Shown in pieces: positions 24,018-31,397 of a stretch of DNA of 49,901 nucleotides. Every line of letters begins with the position of its first letter. Position 1 is the first letter of the stretch. This DNA is from Anaerolineae bacterium (GTDB lineage: Bacteria; Chloroflexota; Anaerolineae; B4-G1; SLSP01). A program made the position numbers and the translations under genes. The stretch spans positions 1 to 49,901 of the forward strand of contig JAFGFB010000035.1 in the NCBI GenBank assembly GCA_016931315.1. Direction: 5' to 3'. The notes under the pieces are model-generated. The model had not been told where the DNA came from and did not search any database. It was given only the letters and a program-made list of their open reading frames with translations.

Positions 24018-25658
24018 ATGGAAAACGAATTCAGCCCCCCAACTTTCGTGCTCACCAGCGAACCTGCCAATTCAGAGCGCTCTGAGATTCAGGAATACTT
24101 CGATATCCGACAGCAACGACGTTGGGTTTTTCCGCGCGCTGCATTGGTAGGCGCTGGCGCCGGCGCACTGGCGCTGCTTTTCCGCGCGGCGTTAGCGGGC
24201 GCCGATGTAGCCAGAAATGCTCTGCTCGACTGGGCGCACAACTTTCCCTCATGGGGCTGGGTGTTTCCTCTAACGTTTTCCATGCTTGGCGCGCTCATCG
24301 CGGTGGCGCTCACACGCCGCTATGCGCCCGAAGCCAGCGGTAGTGGCATCCCCCATCTGGAAGCCGTTCTTCAACGCTTTCGTCGCTTGCAGTGGAAACG
24401 CGTGCTCCCCGTTAAATTCTTTGGGGGCATCCTTGCGGTGGGGAGTGGTCTGGCTTTGGGGCGTGAAGGTCCCACAGTTCAGATGGGAGGAACGGTAGGC
24501 GAGGCTATCTCGCGTTGGCTCAAGGTATCGGAACGCGAACGCCTGACCCTGATTTCAGCTGGTGCGGGCGCGGGATTGGCTGCGGCGTTCAATGCCCCTC
24601 TTTCCGGACTGGTCTTTGTGCTCGAGGAAGTGCGTCGCGACTTTCAGCCCATTGTCTTCGGTGCTGCCTTTGTGGCTGCCGCAGTAGCCGATATCCTTGC
24701 CCAGATTGGCTCTGGGTCGTTCCCTGTGTTTGCTGTTCCAGGTTATCCGACGCCTCCCCTGATTGCGCTGCCGGTATTTGCGCTGCTGGGAATTGCTGCC
24801 GGTGTACTAGGGGTGCTCTTCAACCGGGGTTTGTTGGTTTCAATCGAGCTCCATGCGCGTGTTCCCGCGCGTCTGCGCCTGCCCGCCGCTGCGGTTACGG
24901 GAGCGTTGGTCGGGTTGGTGGGGTGGTTTTCTCCGTTGTTGATTGGCAGCGGACATCATCTTGCGGAGGATGCGCTTCGGGGTGAGGTCTTGCTGGCTGT
25001 CATTCCCCTGTTTTTCTGCGTGCGCTTTCTGCTGACCATCGCCAGTTATGGTACGGGAGCGCCTGGGGGAATCTTTGCGCCGTTACTGGTCCTTGGCGCC
25101 CTACTGGGGCTGGCTGTGGGGCAGGGCGCGCACCAACTGGCGCCGGATATTGTGCCGCAGCCGGCAGTCTTTGCCGTAGTGGGCATGGCGGCTTATTTTA
25201 CGGCGATTGTCCGCGCGCCTCTGACCGGCATCATGCTCATTGTCGAAATGACCGGCAATTACGCTCTGATGTTGTGTCTTTTGGTGAGCTGCTTTTGCGC
25301 CTACGCGGTTGCCGAAGCCCTCAAGGATGTCCCTATCTACGAAGCGCTCTTGCAGCGTGACTTGCGGCGCGGCGCCAATCTTCATCCTCTACAAGCGCCG
25401 ATTGTGATTGAGTTCACCATCCAGAATCATGCGCCATTTGTGGGGCGTGAGGTGCGTTCGCTTGGTCTTCCGCCGGGATGTATCATCGTGCGCTGCGCGG
25501 AGGGCAAACATGAATGGGTTCCTAAAGCCAATACACGCCTTGAAGCTTTTATGCGCATCACGGCTTTGATTGCCCCGGAATCCTCGGGTGGGCTTGAGAC
25601 CCTGCGTCAAGGCTGTCATGCTGCGGCTGCGGAGCAGGCAAATCAGGAAGCGGCTTGA
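24018..25658 (+). CDS. ClC-type chloride/proton antiporter with TrkA_C domain
   Basis: Membrane protein of 546 aa. ClC selectivity motifs are present: GSGIP at residues 108-112, GREGP at 148-152 with gating Glu150, and the GGIFAP segment. The internal proton Glu equivalent lies in VFVLEEV (Glu203/Glu204), so a 2Cl-/H+ exchanger is more likely than a channel. The last about 80 residues (IEFTIQNHAPFVGREVRSLGLPPGCIIVRC) form a TrkA_C/RCK_C-type ligand domain. ATG 24018 has no Shine-Dalgarno site; TACAAT at 23999-24004 would give a nearly leaderless mRNA. The frame is open upstream into the Fpg-like gene, but that part is its shadow. Confidence 0.93.
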   Translation: MENEFSPPTFVLTSEPANSERSEIQEYFDIRQQRRWVFPRAALVGAGAGALALLFRAALAGADVARNALLDWAHNFPSWGWVFPLTFSMLGALIAVALTRRYAPEASGSGIPHLEAVLQRFRRLQWKRVLPVKFFGGILAVGSGLALGREGPTVQMGGTVGEAISRWLKVSERERLTLISAGAGAGLAAAFNAPLSGLVFVLEEVRRDFQPIVFGAAFVAAAVADILAQIGSGSFPVFAVPGYPTPPLIALPVFALLGIAAGVLGVLFNRGLLVSIELHARVPARLRLPAAAVTGALVGLVGWFSPLLIGSGHHLAEDALRGEVLLAVIPLFFCVRFLLTIASYGTGAPGGIFAPLLVLGALLGLAVGQGAHQLAPDIVPQPAVFAVVGMAAYFTAIVRAPLTGIMLIVEMTGNYALMLCLLVSCFCAYAVAEALKDVPIYEALLQRDLRRGANLHPLQAPIVIEFTIQNHAPFVGREVRSLGLPPGCIIVRCAEGKHEWVPKANTRLEAFMRITALIAPESSGGLETLRQGCHAAAAEQANQEAA

Positions 25659-25666
25659 GGTGTGCC

Positions 25667-26149
25667 ATGCTGACTGTGCGGCGGTTGCGGGTGGGCGAAG
25701 GGCAACTTTTCCGGCAGCTGCGCTTAGCAGCTTTGTATGAAGCGCCGTACGCCTTTGCCAGCACCTATCAATCTGCGTTGGATCGTAGCCCTGAAAGCTG
25801 GGATGAGCAAGCCGACGGTACCGCTCAGGGTTCAGAGCGCGCCACATTCATCGCCTTTGCGGACGAATTGCCTGTAGGAATCGCTGCTCTGTACCGTTGC
25901 CCAGCTGACGCTAAGGCAGGTGAGCTTTTGCAGGTATGGGTGGACCCAGTATACCGGCACACGGAAGTTGCCAGAAACTTGTTGGATGCTGTTTTCCAGT
26001 GGGCGCGTGCTCATGGATTCGGCTCCGTCTTCGCTACGATTACCGAAGGTAATGCGCGTGCTTTGGCATTCTATCGCAAACACGGCTTCGAGGTCGCCGG
26101 TGAATTTCCCTCCCAAGGTGAGGGCATTCTACTGCGAAAGCAAGTCTAG
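25667..26149 (+). CDS. GNAT family N-acetyltransferase
   Basis: Acetyltransferase of 160 aa with VRRLRVGEGQLFRQLRLAAL (beta1-alpha1), the strand VWVDPVYRHTEVARNLLDAV in place of the usual Q/RxxGxG/A loop (Arg-His-Thr-Glu-Val-Ala, degenerate) and ATITEGNARALAFYRKHGFEVAGE at the C-terminal side. ATG 25667 has GAGG six bases before it and begins eight bases after the ClC stop. The acceptor is unknown. Confidence 0.88.
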   Translation: MLTVRRLRVGEGQLFRQLRLAALYEAPYAFASTYQSALDRSPESWDEQADGTAQGSERATFIAFADELPVGIAALYRCPADAKAGELLQVWVDPVYRHTEVARNLLDAVFQWARAHGFGSVFATITEGNARALAFYRKHGFEVAGEFPSQGEGILLRKQV

Positions 26150-26157
26150 TCGTGAGT

Positions 26158-26179
26158 GCTTCTCCGGCGCTGGAGAAGC
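26158..26179 (+). terminator. Stem-loop after GNAT gene
   Basis: GCTTCTCC (26158-26165) and GGAGAAGC (26172-26179) form an 8-bp stem with a 6-nt loop just after the GNAT stop. No T-run follows, so it may only be a 3' stabilising hairpin. Confidence 0.4.
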
Positions 26180-26189
26180 GCGAGAGTTC

Positions 26190-26198
26190 TGCTAGAAT
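26190..26198 (+). promoter_or_regulatory. Extended -10 promoter of isochorismatase-GNAT gene
   Basis: TGCTAGAAT matches TGnTATAAT in an extended -10 setting. The expected start gives a leader of about 23 nt to ATG 26228, including AAGGAGG (26217-26223). Confidence 0.5.
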
Positions 26199-26227
26199 GT
26201 TCGTGCTTTGTGATTCAAGGAGGAATG

Positions 26228-27313
26228 ATGGGTGAGTCAAGTGAACGACGGTTGGCAAAGATAGAGCAGGCTGTGACTGCTTTGCTGGTTATTGACGTGC
26301 AACAGGGGCTTTTCGAGAAAGTTACACCGATTTACAAAGGGCCGCAATTACTTCAAAACATCAACACCCTCATCGTCAGCGCCCATCTTTCCGGCGTGCC
26401 GGTCTTCTACGTGCAACATTCTGACCAGAAAACCCTGGTGAAGGGATCTCCTGAATGGCAGCTGCACACGCAACTTGGCCCGTTAAACCAGGATTCCATC
26501 ATCCACAAACAACACGGGAATGCTTTCGAGGAGACGGCTCTGGATGAAGCGCTACGTTCGAGAGGTGTCACCACCGTGGTGGTGACGGGCTTGGTTACCC
26601 ATGGTTGTGTGCGTGCTACCTGCATCGGTGCGCGGCAATTGGGATACCGGGTCATCCTGGTCACAGATGGTCACAGCAGCTTCAGCAAACAAGCCTCAAA
26701 ATTGATCGAGGAGTGGCATCAAAAGCTGGCGGCTATCGGTGTTGAATTGTATGCAACCTCGGAGATTGTATTTAGTTTGAATATTCGTGAAGCGACGGTA
26801 GAAGATTCCCGGGAGCTAGCCCACATTCAGGTGGATAGCTACCGCCGGGCGTATGCGGGGATTTTTCCGCAGGCTTATCTGGATGCTTTCACCTATGAGG
26901 AGCAGGAACAAGATTGGTGTGATCTTCTCACCTCGGGGCTGCAGGATATACTCCTTGTCGCTGAGCTGCAATCTGGAAAGCTCGTTGGCTACGCGCTCGG
27001 CAGGCCTGGCTTTGCCGAAGTCCTACCTTATGATAGCGAGCTGGTGGCACTGCATGTCCGACGCGAATTTCAGGGGCAAGGTGTGGGACAGAAACTGGCT
27101 CTAGCCCTTGCCCGGGCACTGAAGCAACGGGGCTGCACCTCGCTCATGGTGTGGGTGTTGGAGCGGAATCCTGCACGCGGATTCTACGAGCGGCTCGGCG
27201 GTCAGCTGTTGGATGTCCGGAAAGATATTCAGGAAGCCGTGTTTGAAGTGGCTTATGGGTGGGCCACTCTTGAGAGTCTGTTTGCGGAGCGTCTGGAATC
27301 ACCCAGTGGCTAA
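26228..27313 (+). CDS. Isochorismatase-like cysteine hydrolase fused to GNAT acetyltransferase
   Basis: Two-domain protein of 361 aa. Residues about 10-175 are an isochorismatase-like hydrolase with the Asp-Lys-Cys triad at Asp23 (LLVIDVQQG), Lys94 (IIHKQHGNAF) and Cys127 (VTHGCVRAT). Residues about 185-345 are a GNAT domain starting NIREATVEDSRELAHIQVDSYRRAY, with the acetyl-CoA loop RREFQGQGVGQKLALALA and the end strand NPARGFYERLGGQLL. Both active sites look intact. Cysteine hydrolases of this group act on nicotinamide-, isochorismate- or carbamoyl-type amides, so hydrolysis followed by acetylation of the released amine is conceivable but not shown. ATG 26225 and ATG 26228 are both near AAGGAGG; the second has the better spacing. 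Confidence 0.92.
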   Translation: MGESSERRLAKIEQAVTALLVIDVQQGLFEKVTPIYKGPQLLQNINTLIVSAHLSGVPVFYVQHSDQKTLVKGSPEWQLHTQLGPLNQDSIIHKQHGNAFEETALDEALRSRGVTTVVVTGLVTHGCVRATCIGARQLGYRVILVTDGHSSFSKQASKLIEEWHQKLAAIGVELYATSEIVFSLNIREATVEDSRELAHIQVDSYRRAYAGIFPQAYLDAFTYEEQEQDWCDLLTSGLQDILLVAELQSGKLVGYALGRPGFAEVLPYDSELVALHVRREFQGQGVGQKLALALARALKQRGCTSLMVWVLERNPARGFYERLGGQLLDVRKDIQEAVFEVAYGWATLESLFAERLESPSG

Positions 27314-27412
27314 AGGTGAAACCGAAACCACCTCTGAATCATGACCGCTCGGATAGGATCTCATTGCCGTATCTGGTGCTAGTGCTCGTGCGGTTGAAGG
27401 AGCAAAGGGACC

Positions 27413-28321
27413 ATGACTATTCAATTTCGTCACTACCATCATGCCAGCGATTATGCCTTGGTGAGCGATTTCCTCATCACTCACTACCAGCCTGACAATC
27501 AGGACGGCAACTGGATCGAACCGGCTTGGGAGTATATGCACTTCCATCCGGCGTTGGATGCTGCCAATATGAATCGGTTCGGGATTTGGGAGGAGGCGGG
27601 GGGAATCGTCGCGGTGGTCCACTATGAATGGCATTTAGGGGAAGCTTTCTTCCAGTTTCATCCTGCCTATCGCCATTTGCGCGTTGAGATACTGGATTAT
27701 GCCGAAGCCAATCTGCTGGGGATTTCGCGCCGGGATGGGCGACCGTACCTGCTTGCTTATGTCAATGATACCGATCCGGAATTCCTGGCGCTGGTGCAGT
27801 CGCGTGGCTATACCAAAGAACCTGATGAAACACGTCCCATGTCCGCTTTCGACATTCCCGACCCCTTTCCCCCAATCCCGTTGGCTGAAGGCTTTCGCCT
27901 GACCAGCCTGGCGGAAGAGTGCGATTGGGCAAAGGTTCACCGGGTGCTGTGGCGGGGCTTTGATCACGGGGATGACGTGCCCATGACAGATGAAGAGCTC
28001 GAGAGCCGGCGCCGCATGTTCGATACGCCCAAGGCGCGGCGTGACCTGAAAATCGCCGTGGTCGCCCCGAATGGGAATTTCGTTGCCTTCTGCGGCATGT
28101 TCTACGAACCCCAGGGGAGATTTGCCTATGTTGAGCCTGTGGCCACCGACCCGGCTTATCGCCGTTTGGGCTTGGGCCGGGCGGCAGTGCTCGAGGGTAT
28201 CCGGCGTTGTGGTGCTCTGGGAGCAACTGTGGCTTATGTCGGCTCGGATCAACAGTTTTACCGGGCCATTGGTTTTCGCCGGGTTTATGATACTGAATGT
28301 TGGGTTAAGGTTTTCGCTTAG
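27413..28321 (+). CDS. Tandem GNAT acetyltransferase
   Basis: Protein of 302 aa made of two GNAT-like halves. The N-terminal half (residues 1-145) is degenerate. The C-terminal half (about 150-302) has a full acetyl-CoA loop VATDPAYRRLGLGRAAVLEGI and QQFYRAIGFRRVYD at the end. AAGGAG and GGGACC precede ATG 27413. This is the last chromosomal gene before the tRNA-Val remnant; the next 490 bp hold no intact gene. Confidence 0.9.
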   Translation: MTIQFRHYHHASDYALVSDFLITHYQPDNQDGNWIEPAWEYMHFHPALDAANMNRFGIWEEAGGIVAVVHYEWHLGEAFFQFHPAYRHLRVEILDYAEANLLGISRRDGRPYLLAYVNDTDPEFLALVQSRGYTKEPDETRPMSAFDIPDPFPPIPLAEGFRLTSLAEECDWAKVHRVLWRGFDHGDDVPMTDEELESRRRMFDTPKARRDLKIAVVAPNGNFVAFCGMFYEPQGRFAYVEPVATDPAYRRLGLGRAAVLEGIRRCGALGATVAYVGSDQQFYRAIGFRRVYDTECWVKVFA

Positions 28322-28392
28322 AGTGCGCTTCGTAGTCCCTGGCGTCTTGTTGGCTGAGACGCAGATTTTGTGAGGCGAATCATTCTCAACAC

Positions 28393-28424
28393 ATCAGCCC
28401 CCTACACACCGGTAGGGGGCTGAT
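28393..28424. terminator. 13-bp perfect stem-loop next to the tRNA-Val remnant
   Basis: ATCAGCCCCCTAC (28393-28405) and GTAGGGGGCTGAT (28412-28424) pair fully around a 6-nt loop. It lies 16 bp beyond the CCA end of the tRNA remnant (minus strand) and 72 bp after the GNAT stop (plus strand). It could be the old terminator of the tRNA gene or that of the GNAT gene. T-runs are absent on both sides. Confidence 0.65.
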
Positions 28425-28439
28425 CAATATCTGCAGTCT

Positions 28440-28484
28440 TGGTGGGCGAGCAGAGACTCGAACTCTGGACCTCACGGATGTGAA
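28440..28484 (-). tRNA. 3' half of tRNA-Val(CAC), attachment-site remnant
   Basis: On the minus strand the bases read as anticodon loop TTCACAT (anticodon CAC), 3' anticodon-stem strand CCGTG, variable loop AGGTC, T-arm CAGAG-TTCGAGT-CTCTG (perfect 5-bp stem, canonical loop), acceptor 3' strand CTCGCCC, discriminator A and encoded CCA. Upstream of the loop the stem should read CACGG but reads CACTA, and no D-arm or GGGCGAG acceptor strand is found. The gene is therefore only its 3' half, broken at the anticodon stem, as left by tyrosine-recombinase integration. The element must lie on the side of the missing 5' half, that is to the right. Confidence 0.88.
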
Positions 28485-28510
28485 TAGTGATGCACGTATG
28501 AGAGCACCAA

Positions 28511-28549
28511 AGAGCACACGGTACCATTCTATTGGCATCCGTGTGCTCT
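28511..28549. repeat. 11-bp inverted repeat between att remnant and integrase stub
   Basis: AGAGCACACGG (28511-28521) and CCGTGTGCTCT (28539-28549) are perfect inverted repeats with a 17-nt spacer; a partial third copy AGAGCACC is at 28501-28508. It may be the terminator of the integrase gene (minus strand, followed by TTTGG) or a recombinase/excisionase arm site. Confidence 0.6.
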
Positions 28550-28593
28550 GTTATCTCTATACAGCCGTGTGTAGTGCCACAGCGCTCAGGTGT

Positions 28594-28695
28594 CTACCGG
28601 ATCAACTTGCCATGAACTGCCACGCAATCTTCCGCCGCGACTTTGGCGTAGTGTTTTACCATCCACAAATCCTGATGTTCAAGGATCACTCGTCT
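28594..28695 (-). pseudogene. C-terminal stub of a tyrosine recombinase (integrase)
   Basis: A 33-codon fragment, too short for usual gene calling, ends at TAG 28596-28594. It reads ILEHQDLWMVKHYAKVAAED in its centre. This matches the box II end of phage integrases (LGHxxLxxTxxY): His is followed nine residues later by Tyr, the exact spacing of the catalytic His and the nucleophilic Tyr, and the AEDC segment fits the typical C-terminal helix. The Gly of LGH is Glu. An in-frame TAA lies directly upstream, and no earlier integrase sequence was seen, so the rest is lost. It faces the tRNA remnant 110 bp away. Confidence 0.75.
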
Positions 28696-28718
28696 TTAAA
28701 TGACTTCCCAAAAAGGTC

Positions 28719-28763
28719 TTGACAAAACTATATCGTATGGTAATATATCAATATCTGATATAT
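28719..28763 (+). promoter_or_regulatory. Strong sigma-70 promoter with overlapping operator for PadR gene
   Basis: TTGACA (28719-28724), a 16-bp spacer and TAATAT (28741-28746) form the best promoter in the window. ATATATCA (28743-28750) and TGATATAT (28756-28763) are perfect inverted repeats with a 5-nt spacer covering the -10 and the start region. PadR proteins commonly repress their own operon through such AT-rich dyads, so autoregulation is likely. Confidence 0.75.
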
Positions 28764-28812
28764 CACATTCTGTTATAACGAGAAATGACATAGAAGACAA
28801 GAGGACAAGAAG

Positions 28813-29133
28813 ATGACCCAAACGAACGATTTAGAGAAATATCTACCCTTATCAGAGACTAACATCTACATCTTGCTCTCGCTGGTTCAACCGCTACACG
28901 GCTACGGCGTGATGCAGCATGTCCAACAACTCAGCCAGGGCGCGCTGAGCATCGGGCCGGGCACACTATACGGTGCATTTTCGACTTTCGAGAGCGAAAA
29001 GCTGATCGAAATGGTCGGCGAAGAAAACCGTCGCAAAATCTATGTATTGACCGTAAAAGGCCGTCAGGTGTTGGACCTACAGGCTCAGCGTCTGGCTATC
29101 CTGTATCATAATCTGCAAGAAGTATTAAGTTAA
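28813..29133 (+). CDS. PadR family transcriptional regulator
   Basis: Winged-helix regulator of 106 aa with SETNIYILLSLVQPLHGYGVMQ (N-terminal helices), the recognition part GALSIGPGTLYGAFSTFESEKLIEM and the wing RRKIYVLTVKGRQVLD, followed by a C-terminal dimerisation helix. Members often sense drugs or phenolic compounds and repress exporter or DUF2812 operons. ATG 28813 has GAGG eight bases before it. A dyad overlaps its promoter. The DUF2812 gene follows after 14 bp. Confidence 0.94.
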   Translation: MTQTNDLEKYLPLSETNIYILLSLVQPLHGYGVMQHVQQLSQGALSIGPGTLYGAFSTFESEKLIEMVGEENRRKIYVLTVKGRQVLDLQAQRLAILYHNLQEVLS

Positions 29134-29147
29134 GAGGAGAGAACACA

Positions 29148-29678
29148 ATGAACCCTATCATCAAACAACGCCAATGGTTTTGGGCCTGGCAAGACGACAA
29201 ACAAGAAGCCTGGCTGCACGAAATGTCACTGAAAGGCTTGCACTTGGTTAATTTCCAGAAAGGAGCTTATCACTTTGAACAGGGTGAGCCGAGGCATTAT
29301 GCGTACCGGCTGGATTACCGCGACTTGACGGCAAATCAACAGGAATACGAACAACTCTTCGCCGATGCGGGTTGGAAGTACATCGGTTCGATGGGCGGTT
29401 GGGAGTATTTCCGCAAAGAAGCCGCGCCCGACAGTATGCCCGAAATCTACACCGACACAGAGTCGAAAATCCAGAAATATCGGCGGCTGCAATGGTTTTT
29501 CGTGCTGTTGTTGCCCTTTCTCTGGATCACCTTTCCGAATTTCGATTTCGAGTACACTTCACTTTTTCGGTTGGCAACCCATCTCTTTCATCTGGTTGGC
29601 TTCTGCCTGCTGGCAGCCCTTTTGGGGTGCAACCTGTGGAAACTGGAACAGCGCATTCAACAACTCAAGCGACTATAG
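29148..29678 (+). CDS. DUF2812 membrane protein
   Basis: Protein of 176 aa. The first 100 residues are the soluble DUF2812 domain (WAWQDDKQEAWLHEMSLKGLHL, then YRLDYRDL, QLFADAGWKYIGSMGGWEYF). Two hydrophobic helices follow at about 118-138 and 145-165. GAGGAGAG precedes ATG 29148. In many bacteria DUF2812 genes follow PadR genes; the protein may be the envelope-side partner or sensor in that pair, but no mechanism is known to me. Confidence 0.88.
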   Translation: MNPIIKQRQWFWAWQDDKQEAWLHEMSLKGLHLVNFQKGAYHFEQGEPRHYAYRLDYRDLTANQQEYEQLFADAGWKYIGSMGGWEYFRKEAAPDSMPEIYTDTESKIQKYRRLQWFFVLLLPFLWITFPNFDFEYTSLFRLATHLFHLVGFCLLAALLGCNLWKLEQRIQQLKRL

Positions 29679-29694
29679 GAGAGACTTGTCATGC

Positions 29695-30477
29695 TTACGT
29701 CAACACCTGCGCCGCTGCTGCACCGGCCAGCCGCGCCAGCGTCGCTTTCACCCGGCTACTACGTGGCAAAAAGTCGAACGTGCAGCCGGGAGCCAACCAG
29801 CCCTGCGCTTGCCACCAGGCCTGATCATACGATCCTGGCGGCTCGCGCTGCCAGGCCAACTGCTGCACCTTGAAGGCCAACAGGGAGACAAACGCAGGGT
29901 TCTGGGCTTTCTGTTGGGCAATGGTGTTGAATAGTTTATCCGCTGCCTTGTCCGCAGCCGGTTGGTAGCGCGGCAGTTCGTCCGCTGAGGCCAGCGCGCC
30001 CATTTTTAACCCCGTTTGTCCCACCAGATGATAGCCCCAGGTGAGCAGCGCCGCGTTCATTGTGCGCAGGGTGTGACCGGTAGCGCCGCCGCCGACTGTG
30101 GCAAGCGGATAGGCGCACTTGCCGCCCATCGCTGGGCGGTGGCACAGGTAGGCCAGGCGATCCATCCAATTCTTGACCAGCCCGCTCAAATCATCCACGT
30201 AGACGGGGCTGGCGAGGAGGAGGCCATCGGCGGCGTCCATCTTAGCGCGGATGAGCGGGATGTCATCCTTGAGTGGGCAGGCGTCCTCGCCGCGATCAAA
30301 GCACGCGCGACACCCCCGGCACGGGCGGATGTCCATATCGCTCAGGAAGAGCATCTCGAATTCCAGCGGCGTGGTGTGCTGCGCAGCCAATGTCTGCATC
30401 CGCGTCCCGATCATCTGCACGACACGCGCCGTGTTGCCTTTTTTGCGGTAACTGCCAATACAAGCTAATATCTTCAT
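29695..30477 (-). CDS. Flavodoxin-like NAD(P)H-dependent FMN reductase family protein
   Basis: Protein of 260 aa. Residues about 1-180 form a flavodoxin-like fold: ILACIGSYRKKGNTARVVQM binds the FMN phosphate, LASPVYVDDLSGLVKNWMDR is the second conserved segment. The Cys cluster Cys53-x2-Cys56-x2-Cys59...Cys67 is typical of the iron-sulfur flavoprotein/reductase group. The last 80 residues are a helical extension. The open frame runs far upstream through the SDR gene in another frame; the real start is ATG 30477 (or 30489), just after the SDR stop. It is the last gene of the leftward run and converges with the DUF2812 gene at 16 bp. Confidence 0.88.
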   Translation of the reverse strand: MKILACIGSYRKKGNTARVVQMIGTRMQTLAAQHTTPLEFEMLFLSDMDIRPCRGCRACFDRGEDACPLKDDIPLIRAKMDAADGLLLASPVYVDDLSGLVKNWMDRLAYLCHRPAMGGKCAYPLATVGGGATGHTLRTMNAALLTWGYHLVGQTGLKMGALASADELPRYQPAADKAADKLFNTIAQQKAQNPAFVSLLAFKVQQLAWQREPPGSYDQAWWQAQGWLAPGCTFDFLPRSSRVKATLARLAGAAAAQVLT

Positions 30478-30500
30478 TTGAACACCCATCTGGTGCGTTA

Positions 30501-31280
30501 TCAGGCGCGCGCCATCAGATATTTGCCAATGCGCGTGACTAACCGGCGCGGGGTGAACCGAATGGAAAGCGCCAGCAGTTGGTTGAACAGCCCCGGAATG
30601 ACGGTGGTTTTGCCCTTCAGCAAACCGGCGTATCCGACTTTTGCCACCTGCCGCGCCTCCATGGTCCCTGCGCGGAATAACCGGATGTCCTCGATGCCGG
30701 CGCGGCTGGCAAAATCGGTTTGGGTTGCGCCGGGGCAGAGGCAGGTCACCGAGATGCCGGTATGCTCCAAATCCCTGGCAATCGCCCCCGAAAAACTGAG
30801 AACGTAGGCTTTCGTTGCACAATAAATGGCGTTGAGGGGCGCCGGGGCAAAGCCGCCGGTCGAGGCCACGTTGAGGATGCGCCCGCTGCCACGGTGGAGC
30901 ATCTCTGGCAGCAAGAGCATGATCAGGTGTGTCAACGCGGTCAGGTTCACCTGGATGAGGGCCAACTGTTGGGCTACGTCGGTATCCTGGATTGGCCCAT
31001 ACACCTGTGTGCCAGCGTTGTTCACCAGGAAATCCACCGTGATGTCCTGGGCTTTGAGCGTTTGATAGATCACCTCCGGCGCGGTGGGCTGCGCCAAGTC
31101 TTGGGGAATCACGGTCACATTGACGTTGTACTTCGCTCGCAGGTCTGCGGCCAGAGACTTTAGCCGCTCTTGGTCGCGGGCCACCAATGCCAAGTTGACG
31201 CCATCCTTGGCGAACAACGGCGCCAATTCTCGCCCGATGCCGCTTGATGCTCCTGTAATCAAAGCTGTTTGTCGTTTCAT
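30501..31280 (-). CDS. Short-chain dehydrogenase/reductase
   Basis: Classical SDR of 259 aa: NAD(P) site TGASSGIG (residues 9-16), NNAG (87-90), and the catalytic Ser140-Tyr153-Lys157 in AIYCATK. Arg after the first strand (LVARDQERL) favours NADPH. The C-terminal region resembles the DltE/estradiol 17-beta-dehydrogenase-like group. AAGGAG precedes ATG 31280. The flavodoxin-like gene follows after about 11-23 bp, so the two are probably co-transcribed. The substrate is unknown. Confidence 0.94.
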   Translation of the reverse strand: MKRQTALITGASSGIGRELAPLFAKDGVNLALVARDQERLKSLAADLRAKYNVNVTVIPQDLAQPTAPEVIYQTLKAQDITVDFLVNNAGTQVYGPIQDTDVAQQLALIQVNLTALTHLIMLLLPEMLHRGSGRILNVASTGGFAPAPLNAIYCATKAYVLSFSGAIARDLEHTGISVTCLCPGATQTDFASRAGIEDIRLFRAGTMEARQVAKVGYAGLLKGKTTVIPGLFNQLLALSIRFTPRRLVTRIGKYLMARA

Positions 31281-31397
31281 AAGCTATATCTCCTTTTCTT
31301 GGTGCTGCGAAGATCACTGAAAAAACACCATTCAAATCCTACGTCCATATCTATGTTTCAGCCAACCGTGTTGCACTTATCAGTTCCAATAGATACC

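Noticed and set aside
28485..28530. 5' half of the tRNA-Val gene
   Set aside because: Only three of five expected anticodon-stem bases match and there is no D-arm or GGGCGAG acceptor strand, so the match is by chance.
28480..28722. An 80-codon plus-strand frame after the tRNA remnant
   Set aside because: The meaningful reading there is the minus-strand integrase stub; the plus frame has no ribosome site and starts inside the att region.
29695..31335. A 546-codon open frame on the minus strand
   Set aside because: Its upstream half is the SDR gene read in the wrong frame (Arg/Gly/His-rich, no motifs). Only the last 260 codons form the flavodoxin-like protein.
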